Position numbers and translations under genes: made by a program. A model generated the notes under the pieces. The model did no database searches and was not told the DNA's origin. It worked only from the letters and a program-made list of their open reading frames with translations. 64,000 nt of DNA from Isoetes taiwanensis (taxonomy: Eukaryota; Streptophyta; Lycopodiopsida; Isoetales; Isoetaceae): assembly GCA_021234155.1 (NCBI GenBank), contig JAJEKV010000272.1, positions 60,001 to 124,000 on the forward strand. The letters run 5' to 3'. Each line of letters begins with the position of its first letter. Position 1 is the stretch's first letter. Positions 1 through 10,852 of the stretch are shown piece by piece.

Positions 1-2
1 TT

Positions 3-941
3 ATCGGCGCTGAAGACTTTCGACAGGTTGCTACTGTTGTCAAGGGAGGGGGAAGAACTGCGGCCTACAACGCATCTATAAAGTCATCACTGCTATGGCA
101 AAGTTTTCATGTATTGAGATTAGAAAATCCGATACGTAATGCAGACGACCCCGAACTAATGCGATTTGTTGATCGCATAGGAGAGGAGTGGGAAGGATCT
201 ACAGTCTCACTAGATATGTTCGATACAACTACCAACATAGCAGATGGTGTTGAATTTTTGTATCCTTCCAACATGCTTCAGAATCCAACAACATGCAAGA
301 AACACAACTTTTTATCGCCAATTAATAAGAATGTTGACAACTTCAATGATCGCATTCTTCCTAGAGTTCCTAATCATGATAAGACATATTATAGCCATGA
401 CCACATCAGCGAACAAGATGAAATCATACATGACCATCATTATGCAACATCAGATTTTCTTAATAACTTCACACATTCGGGGATACCCAACCACGAAGTC
501 AGGCTTAAGGTAGGGGCTATATGTCACATTATGAAACGACTAGATATGGAAAAGGGTCTTGTGAAAAATGCGAGAATTATGGTCGTATCAATGCACGAAA
601 AATTTGTAATGGTGAAGGTATTAGATGAAGCATCCCAGGATGACGCATGTACGTACCCAATCTCTAGAACTGATTTATTCTATCAACCAGAGAATCGGCC
701 CTGGACCATTCATAGGCGGCAATTACCCCTTCGACTGTCTTACTCGACCACCTTCAATAGTTGCCAGGGACTGACATTGGATCGTGTCGTCATCGACTTG
801 CGTACCGAAGTATTTGCGTATGGTCAGTTATGCACGGCACTCTCCCGCGTACGGAGGAGACAGGACGTGCTCATTCTCCTCTCACCGGAGAACACAACGA
901 GGACCACCAAGAATATCGTCTACAAGGAACTTCTTTTATGA
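3..941 (+). CDS. Helitron-type PIF1-like helicase, C-terminal part
   Basis: The frame is open from base 3 to a TGA at 939-941 and has no start in the window, so this is the 3' part of a longer gene. The translation (about 312 residues) begins with a GAEDFRQV block. Further on it has GIPNHEVRLKVGAICHIM and GLVKNARIMV, and near the C-terminus FNSCQGLTLDRVVIDL followed by GQLCTALSRVR. These are the late motifs of the SF1 (PIF1-like) helicase domain of plant Helitron Rep/helicase proteins, which unwind DNA during rolling-circle transposition. The Rep (HUH nuclease) part would lie to the left of the window. The frame is intact here, which suggests a fairly young copy. A cellular PIF1 is less likely because the wording around the late motifs matches Helitron copies best. 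Confidence 0.88.
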   Translation: MGAEDFRQVATVVKGGGRTAAYNASIKSSLLWQSFHVLRLENPIRNADDPELMRFVDRIGEEWEGSTVSLDMFDTTTNIADGVEFLYPSNMLQNPTTCKKHNFLSPINKNVDNFNDRILPRVPNHDKTYYSHDHISEQDEIIHDHHYATSDFLNNFTHSGIPNHEVRLKVGAICHIMKRLDMEKGLVKNARIMVVSMHEKFVMVKVLDEASQDDACTYPISRTDLFYQPENRPWTIHRRQLPLRLSYSTTFNSCQGLTLDRVVIDLRTEVFAYGQLCTALSRVRRRQDVLILLSPENTTRTTKNIVYKELLL

Positions 942-984
942 TACGGTACATTTTTCTTAGCCCTCCTTTATTCATGTCACTCAA

Positions 985-1200
985 TTGTTTATACAACATG
1001 GAAGAAATCAATAAGGTACGTTCTCTCCGTCTTTCATATCCTTTGGACCGCACTTTGTTTATACAATACGGAAGAAATCAATAAGGTATGTTCTCTCCGT
1101 CTTTCATATCCTTTGGACCGCACTTTGTTTATACAACACATAAGAAGTTAGTAAGGTACATCCACTCCATCTTTCATATCCTTCGTACGTGCTACAATTT
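985..1200. repeat. Tandem repeat, about 70 bp x 3
   Basis: The block with TAAGGTAyGTTCTCTCCGTC and TTTCATATCC recurs with its TAAGGTA word at 1011, 1081 and 1151, a period of exactly 70. The third copy is more diverged. It lies just after the helicase stop codon, so it may be part of the Helitron 3' region. Confidence 0.85.
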
Positions 1201-1397
1201 TTCTCAATGAAGTGTCTTATGCCAGCATCCAGAAGTTAATCGGATAAGGTACGCCATAAAAAAAAAAAAAAAAAATCTCCCTTTTCTGCATGTATGATAG
1301 ATGACGTGCTATCTGATTACCATGGGATTCCCCTCACTCATTCTTTTTTTCTTTGAGAAATTGGAAAAAAAAGAGTAACAAAAGAATGAAATAAATA

Positions 1398-1725
1398 ACA
1401 TCGCGATGTCAGCCTAGTGGTCAAGCTGTTGGTAATGGGCGACCCCCATCCAAAGCCCATAACCCACTGACTGTCATTGGATGCAAAAGATAGTATGAAA
1501 ATAAATGAAAAGAAGATACATCGCGGTAACAGCCTAGTGGTCAAGCTATTGGTAGAAGGTGATCCTATCCAAAGCCCAAAACCCGCTGACTGTCATCGGA
1601 TGCAAAAATAAAATGAAATAAATGAAAAGAACATACATCGCGGTTACAGCCTAGTGGTCAAGCCGTCGGTAATGGGAAATCCCCATCCAGGCCGAAAACC
1701 CGCTGGCTGTTATCGGATGTCAAAA
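1398..1725 (+). repeat. Three tandem tRNA-like (SINE-like) units, about 118 bp
   Basis: Units start at about 1398, 1518 and 1635 with ACATCGCG. Each carries CAGCCTAGTGGTCAAG, which resembles a tRNA A box. About 50 bases later comes an AGGCCGAAAACCCGCTG-type block, which resembles a T-arm/B box. The A-rich joints (ATGAAAATAAATGAAAAG) look like SINE tails. A cloverleaf is not convincing, so I call it a SINE-like head and not a tRNA gene. Confidence 0.45.
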
Positions 1726-1920
1726 GAAGGGGGCACAGACAATAATGGGAATCCCATGGTGGTTGGTTATAGCACCTATCTATCTTACGGGCACAAAACA
1801 GACGGCAATACTGCAGGTTCAACTCTTGCATGTTCTCTCGCATCTCAAGCATGTCCAGAACTAAGATTTATCCAACTTAGCACAAAACTTCTTTTGCAGT
1901 GGGTTGGACAAAAGAAATGT

Positions 1921-1944
1921 TCGCGGCGGCCTTGGCCGCCGCGA
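1921..1944. other. Perfect GC-rich hairpin, possible Helitron 3' hairpin
   Basis: Arms 1921-1931 (TCGCGGCGGCC) and 1934-1944 are exact reverse complements with a TT loop. A looser extension (AAGAAAT at the left, ATTTCTT at the right) flanks them. Helitrons end with a GC hairpin about 10 bases before a CTRR terminus. Here the sequence 10 bases downstream reads CTTG, not CTRR, so the assignment is tentative. It is on the same strand as the helicase and about 1 kb behind it. Confidence 0.45.
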
Positions 1945-2300
1945 TAAATTTCTTGTAATTTTATAATATAGGAGGATGAGAGTGTTGCACCACTTTAATT
2001 TGCAACCTTATTTAAAGCATCAATAAAGCCCATCAGCACGATGCATGCCCGTGTCTAACCAATGACTGTCCGAATATTTGCCGTCTCAAAGCTCGAGTTG
2101 ACTCCGTAGCCATTTTTTTTTACCTCTATAACAAGCATTTTACATATTGCAAGAGGCAGCAAAAGATATTTAGCTTTATGCTCAAAGTCTCACGTCAAGC
2201 AAAACATAATATCCATTTCTTCCTATTTTACGTAGGTCTCGCTAAGTAGTGCCTTAGATTAGGGTATAATGAATATGGACAATTTGTGTATTGGGATGAG
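1945..2300. other. Intergenic, nothing recognised
   Basis: This is moderately AT-rich sequence with no coding pattern that I can support. Its right end is the left flank of the CACTA insertion. Confidence 0.5.
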
Positions 2301-2303
2301 ATG

Positions 2304-2757
2304 CACTACAAGGGATCGTCGACGTCCAACGACGTCGCGTCGTCGATGAACGCCGGACCGTCGTCGTTGATCAACGACATCGTCGTTCAACGACGACAAC
2401 GTCGTTTCGACGTCGTTCAACGACGGTCATCAGGGCTGACGTGTCGGCCCTGCCTGCGTGGCATGGGTACTGCTGCCAAACTGGCGGCCCGTGTCAAACA
2501 CGTCCGCTAAACGTCGTTCAACGGCGTTTCCGAAAGCACGCCGCTAGCCGCCATCATCGCGTGGAAATGGGGCGGTTGCCAAAACTTTGCCGGGCGCCTG
2601 CGTGTCAAAGGCAGCGCCCGGCGTGCCGTCGTTGAACGGCGTCGCACAACGGCGGCGTCACGCGCGTCGCTGCGTGGCATGGTGCTTGGTGCCAAGCTGG
2701 CCGCACTGCGTGTCAAGACCGCGTCGGCTTAAACGTCGTTTAACGGCGTCCGCTTGA
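2304..2757. repeat. CACTA left end: TIR and subterminal motif array
   Basis: It begins with the CACTACAA terminus. Then come many copies of CGTCGTTCAACGACG and relatives (for example near 2383, 2410, 2511, 2628 and 2731), in both orientations and often self-complementary. It is strongly GC-rich compared with its flanks. Function in transposase binding is inferred from other CACTA elements. Confidence 0.85.
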
Positions 2758-2787
2758 AGGATTTTTTTTTTTTTTTGCCAAATAAAA

Positions 2788-2810
2788 CCCTAACCCTAAC
2801 CCTAACCCTA
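2788..2810. repeat. Short telomere-like tract (CCCTAA)n
   Basis: Three full CCCTAA units and a partial fourth are seen just inside the CACTA left array, after a T-run. The unit corresponds to TTAGGG rather than the common plant TTTAGGG. Confidence 0.8.
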
Positions 2811-3339
2811 CATCCCCGTTATAAGTGGATCCATCGATAATTTCTTTGTTATTCTTATTTTTTGAGTGTTCTTCCCTATCTTGCTATAATGGTCCTAAGG
2901 TTTGAAGACCACCTTGGCGATATGTTCCTTCTAGCGGTAATCCTCCTCCTCCAAGGGAAGACAACTCAAAGAACCCCACTTCTCCATGCCGAGAACCCTC
3001 CCTTCACCATCGTGGCAAAGATGAGTGAAAAGGAGCTTCGATTGCACTAACATCGGCGTTCCATGCGGGGAACGGCTGGTAGAATGGCTCACCGAGGCCA
3101 AACAAAGAGAAAACGACATTAATGGTGCGGATAATGATGCAAATGGTTGCATCAAGCATCCACGCCCCTCGGGATGGACATAAGTAATGTATAAGCTTTT
3201 TATGAATGGAAACAATAAGTTTTTTATCTATTTGTGTTGTCGTTGTATAAGCTTATTTTATGAATGGGAACAATCGGTATTTTTATTTATTTGTGTTATT
3301 TGTATTGTATGTTGTTTTACGTTATGTTAAACAATCACG
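2811..3339. other. CACTA interior, no gene recognised
   Basis: A 62-codon plus-strand frame at 2862-3050 and a 94-codon minus-strand frame at 2931-3215 overlap here. Neither has a recognisable motif. TATAAGCTT(A)TTTTATGAATGG words repeat near 3190 and 3248. Confidence 0.4.
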
Positions 3340-3530
3340 GTTGGTCGTTTAACGGCGTTATGATCATTTGGCGTCGTTAAGCGGCGTCATGATCATCGGC
3401 GTGGCATATGAGGGGCATCGGGCGGCGCAAAGCTGATGTGGCATGCCTAGGTGTCGGTCGGCGTCGGCTTGGCGTCGTTAAGCGGCGTCACCACGGGCGT
3501 CGATAAGCGACGTCACATATGGCGGGAACC
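3340..3530. repeat. Internal CACTA motif array 1
   Basis: Copies of CGTCGTTAAGCGGCGTC, GGTCGTTTAACGGCGTT and GTCGATAAGCGACGTC occur here. They match the terminal arrays. The array lies about 0.5 kb upstream of the SET-like coding block and could belong to its promoter. Confidence 0.75.
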
Positions 3531-3699
3531 CTCGGGTTATTTACTTGTTATTTTCACTTTCGTTTGTTTTGTTTTTTTTGCCCGTGGGTCTTCATAAGGT
3601 AAGATCTCTGCTTTAATCTTTGTGTTAGAGTTAAACACCTCCAAATGCTAATAGATTAGAAGATTGAATCTTGAAAGTATGTTAAAAACTTGAGGGATG

Positions 3700-3895
3700 C
3701 ATGATCAAGGTCTTTGGTCGGTTCCATCCGAATGGAGAAGACTAAATGTATCGGGTTTATGCACCTCAGAGCGAAGTTTCAATCTTCATAGATTACAAAA
3801 GATTTGAAAGGTTAGCGTGAATATAAGGTACGGGTCGACTCCATTTCAAATGGAGAGGACTAGATGTATCGGGTTCGAGGCACCCTTCAATCAAA
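3700..3895. repeat. Two-copy motif shared with 24.95-25.28 kb
   Basis: The block GGTCGrnTCCATnnnAATGGAG followed by ACTArATGTATCGGGTT and GCACC occurs twice (near 3717 and 3833). A related block, GGTCGGCTCCGCCTTGAGTGG with GACTAGGTGTTCGGGTCCAAG, occurs three times at 24.95-25.28 kb. Both groups lie between a GC motif array and a coding block. Confidence 0.6.
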
Positions 3896-4040
3896 TGCTT
3901 TCTAAATATCATAAGCGTTGTATGAATCTGAATCTTAAGAATAAACATTTGATAAAATCATGAAAAAACATGGATATTTATAATTATTATATTATTACAT
4001 GGTTTTTATTAATATTTTTATTGTTTACTAGAAAAACAAC

Positions 4041-5370
4041 ATGGATGAACGTCGAAGGAATTTGAGCGTAAAAGTGAGAATGAAAGCTTTGAGAAAGTTA
4101 CATGGCGACTTGCGCAAGAATGTTACCCCAACAATTGCCACAAATAGTCCAATTAGACCCGGTGGACCTAGTCTTCCTAGATTTTGGGGTGGTGTGCATG
4201 AAATGAATGCGCCCGATGTATGTACCATAAACATGTTTGAATGATTAGTTAACTTTATATCTTGATGTTACTTTTTTTGCGGTTGTACTTGACAGAGGCG
4301 GTTATATTGCAATTGTTCGATGTGCAAAGGACAAATAAAAGCGGATGAGAAAAGCGTCCTCGACCATGTTGAGAAATATGGTGAATGCCGACAAATCCGG
4401 TGCTCTCGGACGCACATGTGGGGTATTCCAGCGAGGTATAATACGAATCTTATGAGCGATAATCAACTACTCTTATGTACTTGAATCGATGTCTTAACTT
4501 AGTTTGCTTGTATTTTGTTAGGAAGAAATTGAGAATGAAGTGAGCTTCGAAGCGGTATATAGATTTTTGGGGTTATGTTGTCATTGGAAGTAGATGATGT
4601 TGATACTATGAATGCGTTCATAGAAAACCCTACAAAAAAGAAAGCCATCAACTTCCTCAAAGAGTATCCCATTCATTGATAGAACTTCGTGTCGTGCAAT
4701 GGCCGTTGCCAAGATTGGAGGAATGACAATGTTCATCAAAATTGGAATGTACTAGATCATGTCGAAGAAAATAATCTTCCACCTTCACTAGTCCATTTGG
4801 TCCGACCCTTCTACGGATAAAGATCGTAAGAAATTCAATGCATGGCCTAGAGGCAAGCCAATTATTTATGGGGAGCAATTTACATATTGGGGTAGGCGTT
4901 ACATGATTAAAATAGTCGGGTCCCGGTCTTTGGCACAGGATTATATATTATGACTAGTGTGAAAGTCAAAGATGAATACATTTGTTCCTTTAATGCCATA
5001 TGTAGGTCACGAATATAACTTTCGGACACTTGGCATAAATTGAGTAAGCATCGATTGGCGCATGCTCATCTATGGCCTAAATTCAAATGCACGAACAATA
5101 TCAAGCCCGGTGACTACGCAAGCTTCACATATATTGATGGTCGTCCTCGGTTGCATGGAAACCTTCTTTGCTTTTATTAATAGCTCTATCGAGAATCCTG
5201 AAGCTACCAATTGTGAATTTGTCGAGGCAAACAAAGACCAAGAAGATTTTTTAGCCGTAAAATTGGTGGGGAGATATATCATGGTTTATGCTATAAAAAC
5301 TTTGTGTATTGGTGATGAATTGTTCATTGAATATGAATACGGTAGACCAATCTGGGAGGTCCTTTGATGA
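4041..5370 (+). pseudogene. SET-domain-like gene, decayed, carried in the CACTA element
   Basis: Pieces in different frames line up as the core of a SET (lysine methyltransferase-type) domain. VPVFGTGLYIM is at about 4921, SFTYIDGRPRLHGN at about 5120, FINSSIENPEATNCEF at about 5173 and IGDELFIEYEYG at about 5310. In SET proteins the last two carry the FINxS/NC cofactor-pocket motif and the GDEL..Y motif. The canonical NHSC is not present. An upstream frame at 4041-4244 begins with a basic MDERRRNLSVKVRMK stretch, and a later block (CSMCKGQIKADEKSVLDH) has a cysteine pair. The two may be earlier exons, separated by a GT-AG-like gap. At least two frame breaks interrupt the domain, so I call it a pseudogene. 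It lies directly upstream of the transposase in the same orientation. Capture of a host gene by the transposon is the likeliest origin. Enzyme activity is not implied. Confidence 0.55.
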
Positions 5371-5759
5371 TGTACTCAAATTACTCATATAATTTTTTTC
5401 CGAGGAATGCACCATTTTTCTTCTTCTTCTTGAATTCTTCTTCTTCTTCTCTTGGAATGAGATTGCACATATTGAAGATAAATGTGTATTATATCTTCAA
5501 TATATGCTTTGATTATGACATAAAATTTTATATTTCGTTCGTTATTAAATGCTTAAAATTTAACAAACACGGGCTCTCAATGTATGTATCAATCGCATAT
5601 ATTTCGTTTAATCGGCGTGCGGGGTAGGCAAGTGGATATAAGACCACATCAAAGCGTCTTGAATTGGCGACATCAAAAGTCATTTGCGGATAGCGAGAAT
5701 TAGAATACATTGAGCGGTATGGTACAAACATGGGCACAAGCATAATGAAGAGTACAATG
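5371..5759. other. Spacer between SET-like block and transposase
   Basis: This is an AT-rich stretch with TTC runs near 5420-5450. I see no coding motif that I can support. The transposase homology begins after it. Confidence 0.4.
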
Positions 5760-8700
5760 ATGAAGATGAGCAGAATACGATGATGAAGATGATGACAATG
5801 CCCCTATGGGCGACTTCATGGAAGTTGAAGAACCCATAGCCGACATGTTAGATGCATTTGGCCCAATCTTGACAACGACCTAGATGATGATATAAATACT
5901 CCTAACGATGGTCATGAAGATCACGTTTTATTGGAGGGCGCATAAAGCATTATATCCAGGTGCAAGCATATCTAGATTGGCGACATCTTTATTGATATTA
6001 AACCTTCAAGCCAAATTCAAATGGAGCAATGCCGATTATTACGGCTTTGTTAGAGTAAGTACAATTGCAATCACTTGACTTATTGAATTTGTAGTTGAAT
6101 GTATCACGTAAAAGGTACATTTTATCTGAGGTTATTGCAGAGAAAATACTCCCACAAGGGAACACTATGCCCAAAAGTCGCCTTTGAAATAAAAATATAT
6201 TGGCGACTCTTGGTTTAGGCTACCATAAGATTCACGCTTGTCCAAATGATTGCATGGTATATTATCCGGATGACATCTACAAGAACAGAAACATGCCCTA
6301 AATGTGGTGCCTCTAGGTACAATCACGGATGCCAAAGGAAAAGACCGTCCAGATGAAGGTGGTTCGCTACTTTCCATTGATCCCTCGCATAAGGCTATTG
6401 TTTGATGTGAATCTCTAGCCCGCTCATGGGTTGGTGTGCAGCTAATGCGTCAGTGACAATGTACTCAGCGTGGTTAGTATTTGCAAGCAATGGAAGCATA
6501 TTGATGAAACATGGCGAATTTGGAAGAGAACCCACGAAATCTCAGATTAGGGTTGGCAGCGGATGGTGTTAATCCTTATGGGCGTCAATCGGCCAGCGTG
6601 GTCAACTTGGCGATAGTGTTGATCAACTATAATTTACCACCGTGGTTACTCATGAAGACTAGCCATTTAATGGTAGTACTATTAGTTCGAGGACCGAAGA
6701 AGCCCGGAAAGTCTAGATCCATATCGAAAATAGTTATTGATGAGCTTTTGACATTGTGGAGTGAAGGTATTGAAGTTTCACGATGTCTCAAAGAACCGTC
6801 TTTGAGCGAAGATTTACCTTGAGCAATCTTAATGTGGACAACGGCGATTGGCCTGGTTTGTATGAACTCACGGACTCCAAATTAATGCGGATATGCGGCA
6901 TGTCACTTGTGTGGGTTTGAGCAGTTGAACTCTCGCCCGGTCCAGCGGCATTGCACAAAAATGTCTATGCAAACTTCAAGAGATATCGCCAATGGAAAAT
7001 CGACTTCGATCACGTAGGTCAAGAGAAAAACATTACCTTTGAAGAGCCTCCCAAAAGGTTGACAATGAGAGATTGGGGTAACATGTGGGATCCATTTGAA
7101 GGAAATAAGGTTAAAAGGAATGAAGTGGAAAGCATCCTTCTTCCTTCTACCCTATTGGACGAGAATTGAAGATCCATCATCTTCTTGATCCCATGCACAT
7201 CTTTAAAAGCGTTTGGCGTCTATTTGGAAGCATGTCTTGGGACGTAAGGACCACGAGATGCGGCCACGAGAAGATCTACAAGAAGCTGGATCAAAATCTA
7301 AAAGCATGGTTAAATGTCGAAGAAGGAATAAGGCCACAAGTGGATTGGATCGTGCCTAGAAAATGTATGAAACCCGTTCGGCGATCAAGGCAATAAAGAC
7401 TCGACGGGATATATGCATTCGTTGCGTAATTGTTTCTCTAACGAAGGGGAGTTAAGCGGGTTGAAATCTCATGATTGGCATAAGATGTTGCGGTTTGTTA
7501 TGCCCTATTGTTACGAGGGGTCGTCTCGTAGGCGGTCCACTACATGCAATATGTCTCCTATCGAGTTTTCGAGGTTAAATGCAGTTTAGAAAACACTTTC
7601 GATCTTTGAACTCTCACTTAACTTTTTTTTCTTTCTTAAATCATATTTAGATGGATTACAAGGAAGGAGATACCGACAAATGAAATTGCGGACATGCGAA
7701 CTAAGGTCGTTGAGGCATGTTGTATGCTAGAAAAGAATTCCCAACAAGTTTTACGGACATACAAACTCACTTACTAGTGCATTTAGTGGCCGAAGTAGAG
7801 CTTGCGGGCACAACAAATCCTAGATGGATGTTTTTATAGAGCGGCTTTACGAAGGTCCTCAAGGACTTACCGTGCGTCGAGAAAGGCAAGGCGGAGGGTT
7901 GCATGGCGAGGGTTGGTTAGCCACGAGAGTCATTATTCTATGTCCTTAGAGTTCTTGGCGATCTACACCCCAATGCTCCACGATTATGGACCGATGAAGA
8001 CACTCCAACTATAGTTGGAGAAGTTCGAAGGAAGACCACGAGAAGAAATTGTTCACACTAGAAGAGCGAGGCAAAAGTCAATAAGTTTCTCATCTACAAC
8101 TCCACTCCCATGGAGAAATGGATAAAAATACGAGGAAAAAAAAAATAAAAAGAGATGAGGAGAGAAGGCGCTATCGACAAAAGAATGCATAAACAACCAC
8201 TTCGGATCATCTAGGGGTCTGCCAAGTGAGATAAACAATAAATGGCTGCTCGAACAACTAGAGATGGCAAGGCAGCGTGGCGAACATGTTTCTAGCGAAG
8301 AATTTGCATATGCTAAAAGGCGTGTCACTATTTGTAAGTGCAACTTAATAGCATATAATTCACGAGTTTAGTTCGTTATTTTGAACATTTGTTCCTTTAC
8401 TTTGTAGTATAATTCATATGCATCAATATGGTCTTACGGTGCTCACTTTTCGGCGACAAAGTGTGGATCATGGCAAAGCACTTATGATTGTGGTATATCG
8501 GCAAAGTTTAGTCTGGTTTGCGGTGGTAGTGCGGACCCAAACCCAATCGAGGCAATGTTGGAATGGATTGGTACTATAAAGACTATCATGGAGGTTGATG
8601 TCGGTAGTGCATTCAAAACAATGTTGTTTGATGCGAATGGTTTGATCTTGTGTGTCTTGGTGCTCATGCCACCGATCATAAAGATCGAGTGGCTGTATTC

Positions 8701-9000
8701 ACTAGATTCAACTTCGTCGGTATCGTGGTCAAGACACACTCGTGAGGGTTGAGCAATGTGAACAAGTATGTTTACTTGGATGCAATAAAATTTATATATG
8801 TCATTAACAAAGGAACTAATGTAATAGAGGTTTTGTAGGTCACCTTCGTTCGGATCCTTTGCAAGATCGGTGGTGGTTCGTAGTTCCATGTAAGGCTCGC
8901 TCCGCGCATATTTGAAGGTGAAGAAGAGATGGCGGTCGAATAGGGAGGTTGGGGGTTTGGGGGGGAGACTATTGTCATGATAGAAGACTACCATCGATTG
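5760..9000 (+). pseudogene. TNP2-like En/Spm transposase, decayed
   Basis: Homology to plant TNP2 transposases runs in order through many short frames. An acidic leader near 5770 is followed by LYPGASISRLATSL (about 5955). A GT-AG intron follows at about 6055-6140. Then come GYHKIHACPNDCMVYY (about 6219), NLRLGLAADGVNPYG (about 6537), YNLPPWLLMK and RGPKKPGKS (about 6630-6710), and HHLLDPMHIF (about 7172). The DUF4218-type part shows ELSGLKSHDWHKM (about 7449) and THLLVHLVAEVELAG (about 7764), with an intron near 7590-7650. The DUF4216-type C-terminus shows SDPLQDRWWFVVPCKARS (about 8853). TNP2 binds CACTA ends and cuts them. Stops and frame changes occur throughout, so the copy cannot encode a full enzyme. 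Some breaks could be sequencing error at methylated sites. A long minus-strand frame at 8482-9042 is antisense to it and not a gene. Confidence 0.88.
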
Positions 9001-10030
9001 AACCTTCATTACTTTATTATGATTATTATATTTTCTTCCCACATATGAATAAGAAAATACTTTGGCATCTTGAATTTGTGTATACTACAAACCATATTAG
9101 GCAACATTAGTATTGCAACTTGAAGTTATCATAGACATTTATGCCAAGTTAATTGGCATCCTAGTATAGACCTATGGCTTGCAAGCCCGTCGAGGCAGTT
9201 CTACATCTGATTGAGTACCGCTTTATGTTTAATTAATCATAAAATGTGAAGATTCCCTTCAAAATGCAAGATTCATATACAAAAATCATATATGTATTCC
9301 CTTCAAAATACAAAATTCATATAAAAACCCATACACAATTCAAATACACAAAACAAAGTGGATGCGGTGCACATCTAGTGGTATATATCGGCATCGGTGT
9401 GATCCACTCATGAGGCTCGAAGGTGCTTCGGCGGTGATTTCCTCCACCCCGTCGAGAACAAGCCTCGAAGCATGGAATCCAAGCCCTCCGCGTGGTGTGC
9501 ATTTCCCCAAAGGAATTCATGTCACGAGCACTTCCGCATGCCTGGTTGGTCTGGTGCAACTTTTGAAAGTAGGGCTTGACAAATGTTTCCCTTCCCAAAG
9601 GCCCCTATCCTCTAGCATACGGGCCAAGCACTGTGAGTTCACCATGCATTTCTTGAGGGCACTTTCGAGCACGTATTGAGGAAGGTTCGGCCTCCCGATG
9701 TCTGGCGAGGTCTTTCTTGCCCCTATCATGCGGCTTTGTCATGGCTTGCTTGAACTCGGCCTTTCTTGGGTTAGGTTAGTCTCTAGCCACTTTCGGGGTG
9801 GAGGCGATTCGGGTGCTCAGCGGCGCCTGCCGCGGCCTGCAGTGCGGCATCAGCGGGCATGCATCGGGGAGAAGCGGCCATGGCGGATGTAGGTGAGAGC
9901 TCCGGCGAAGGAGGAGGAGGAGGCTGGAAAGGGGAGGGCGAAGAGGGCGAGGGCGGCGGAGAAAGGCTGGAGGACTAATAGGGCAATATATATGGCATCT
10001 CGGCATACGAAAACAAAACAAATTTAAATG
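9001..10030. other. CACTA interior, unresolved; possible minus-strand unit
   Basis: Repeated words (TTCCCTTCAAAATrCAArATTCATATA near 9250 and 9298) precede a GC-richer stretch. Minus-strand frames of 93, 70 and 81 codons (9317-9598, 9517-9729, 9776-10021) overlap plus-strand frames. None has a motif that I recognise. If a gene is present it would read leftward from the motif array at 10.03 kb. Confidence 0.35.
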
Positions 10031-10135
10031 CGGCGTCGTTATAGCCGTTAGCGTCGTTATAGGCGTCGTTGAGCGACCTTTAAGCGTCGTTAAGCGGCGT
10101 CTATCGTCTTAAAACGACGTCTCTGTTCTTTAAAA
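10031..10135. repeat. Internal CACTA motif array 2
   Basis: GCGTCGTTATAG, GGCGTCGTTGAGCGACC, GCGTCGTTAAGCGGCGTC and related copies are packed in about 100 bases. The array lies about 130 bases upstream of a small spliced coding block on the plus strand. Confidence 0.75.
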
Positions 10136-10261
10136 GTCATCGGCCGGCTTTCATTTTTCCCATTTCTTTTATGATTTGAGTATTGCGAACGATCCTCGGA
10201 TCCTAGTTTTTCATTGCAGTTATTGTGAGTTTTTTTTTTTCTTTATTGCTTTTTGGGATAC

Positions 10262-10794
10262 ATGGCCATGGAAGGTATGCTTCGGCGCTTGAACGGTCGG
10301 GGAGGAGATGAGGATTCAAGCGAGAGATATGGAACTGTCTTCACAAGTAAGGCTACACTCGTAGTTTATACACTTTATTGTATTTTATCTATTTTCTAAT
10401 CTATAGCTTGGTGTAGGAGCCGTCGAGGGCATGAGAAGGAAGGGAATCCTCCGTGAACCCCCTCCTCCACTCGAAGATGAGGACTATGAAACAACGATCC
10501 ATCGGATGAAAGTGTTAAAAAAGTATGTGATTGGTGAGAAGGCCTTGACCAAATTGCTAGGAACGGTGAGCTGCCTAGCATGATGGGGGTGCTTCTTGAA
10601 AAGATGGTCGGGGTTTGGAAGCACCACGGGGAAAAACGACATTAACATGATACTAAGCGTCGACATATGCATGGGTGGCCTTGGACATATACTGACATGG
10701 AGCTATGGTTCAAAGGGGATGGACAAGTGGAGGACTTCACGATAGAAACCATAAGCCAAGCTTCGGGGAGGAGTATCTTTGAATTGTTCAAGTG
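10262..10794 (+). pseudogene. Small spliced gene of unknown function in the CACTA element
   Basis: An ATG at 10262 opens MAMEGMLRRLNGRGGDE. The frame reaches a GTAAGG donor at 10347. A TAG acceptor ends at 10416, and the reading phase is kept across it, giving AVEGMRRKGILREPPPPLE and then MKVLKKYVIGEKALTKLL. The frame stops at about 10583. In a shifted frame the coding pattern goes on (ELPSMMGVLLEKMVGVW, then YTDMELWFKGDGQVEDF) to a TAA at about 10794. I therefore infer one gene of roughly 150 residues with one or two frame breaks. I do not recognise it. It begins just after a motif array, the arrangement also seen for the other two coding blocks of the element. It could be an accessory CACTA protein or a captured host gene. 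Confidence 0.45.
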
Positions 10795-10852
10795 ATCTTT
10801 TGTTCAATAAACCTATGTTTTGTACATTGTTATATTTTCTCTTGGGTACAAT

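Noticed and set aside
1398-1725. Three functional tRNA genes
   Set aside because: The A-box-like and B-box-like words are there, but the stems do not pair into a convincing cloverleaf.
8482-9042. Minus-strand frame of 186 codons
   Set aside because: It is antisense to the DUF4216-type end of the TNP2 relic, which has real homology on the plus strand.
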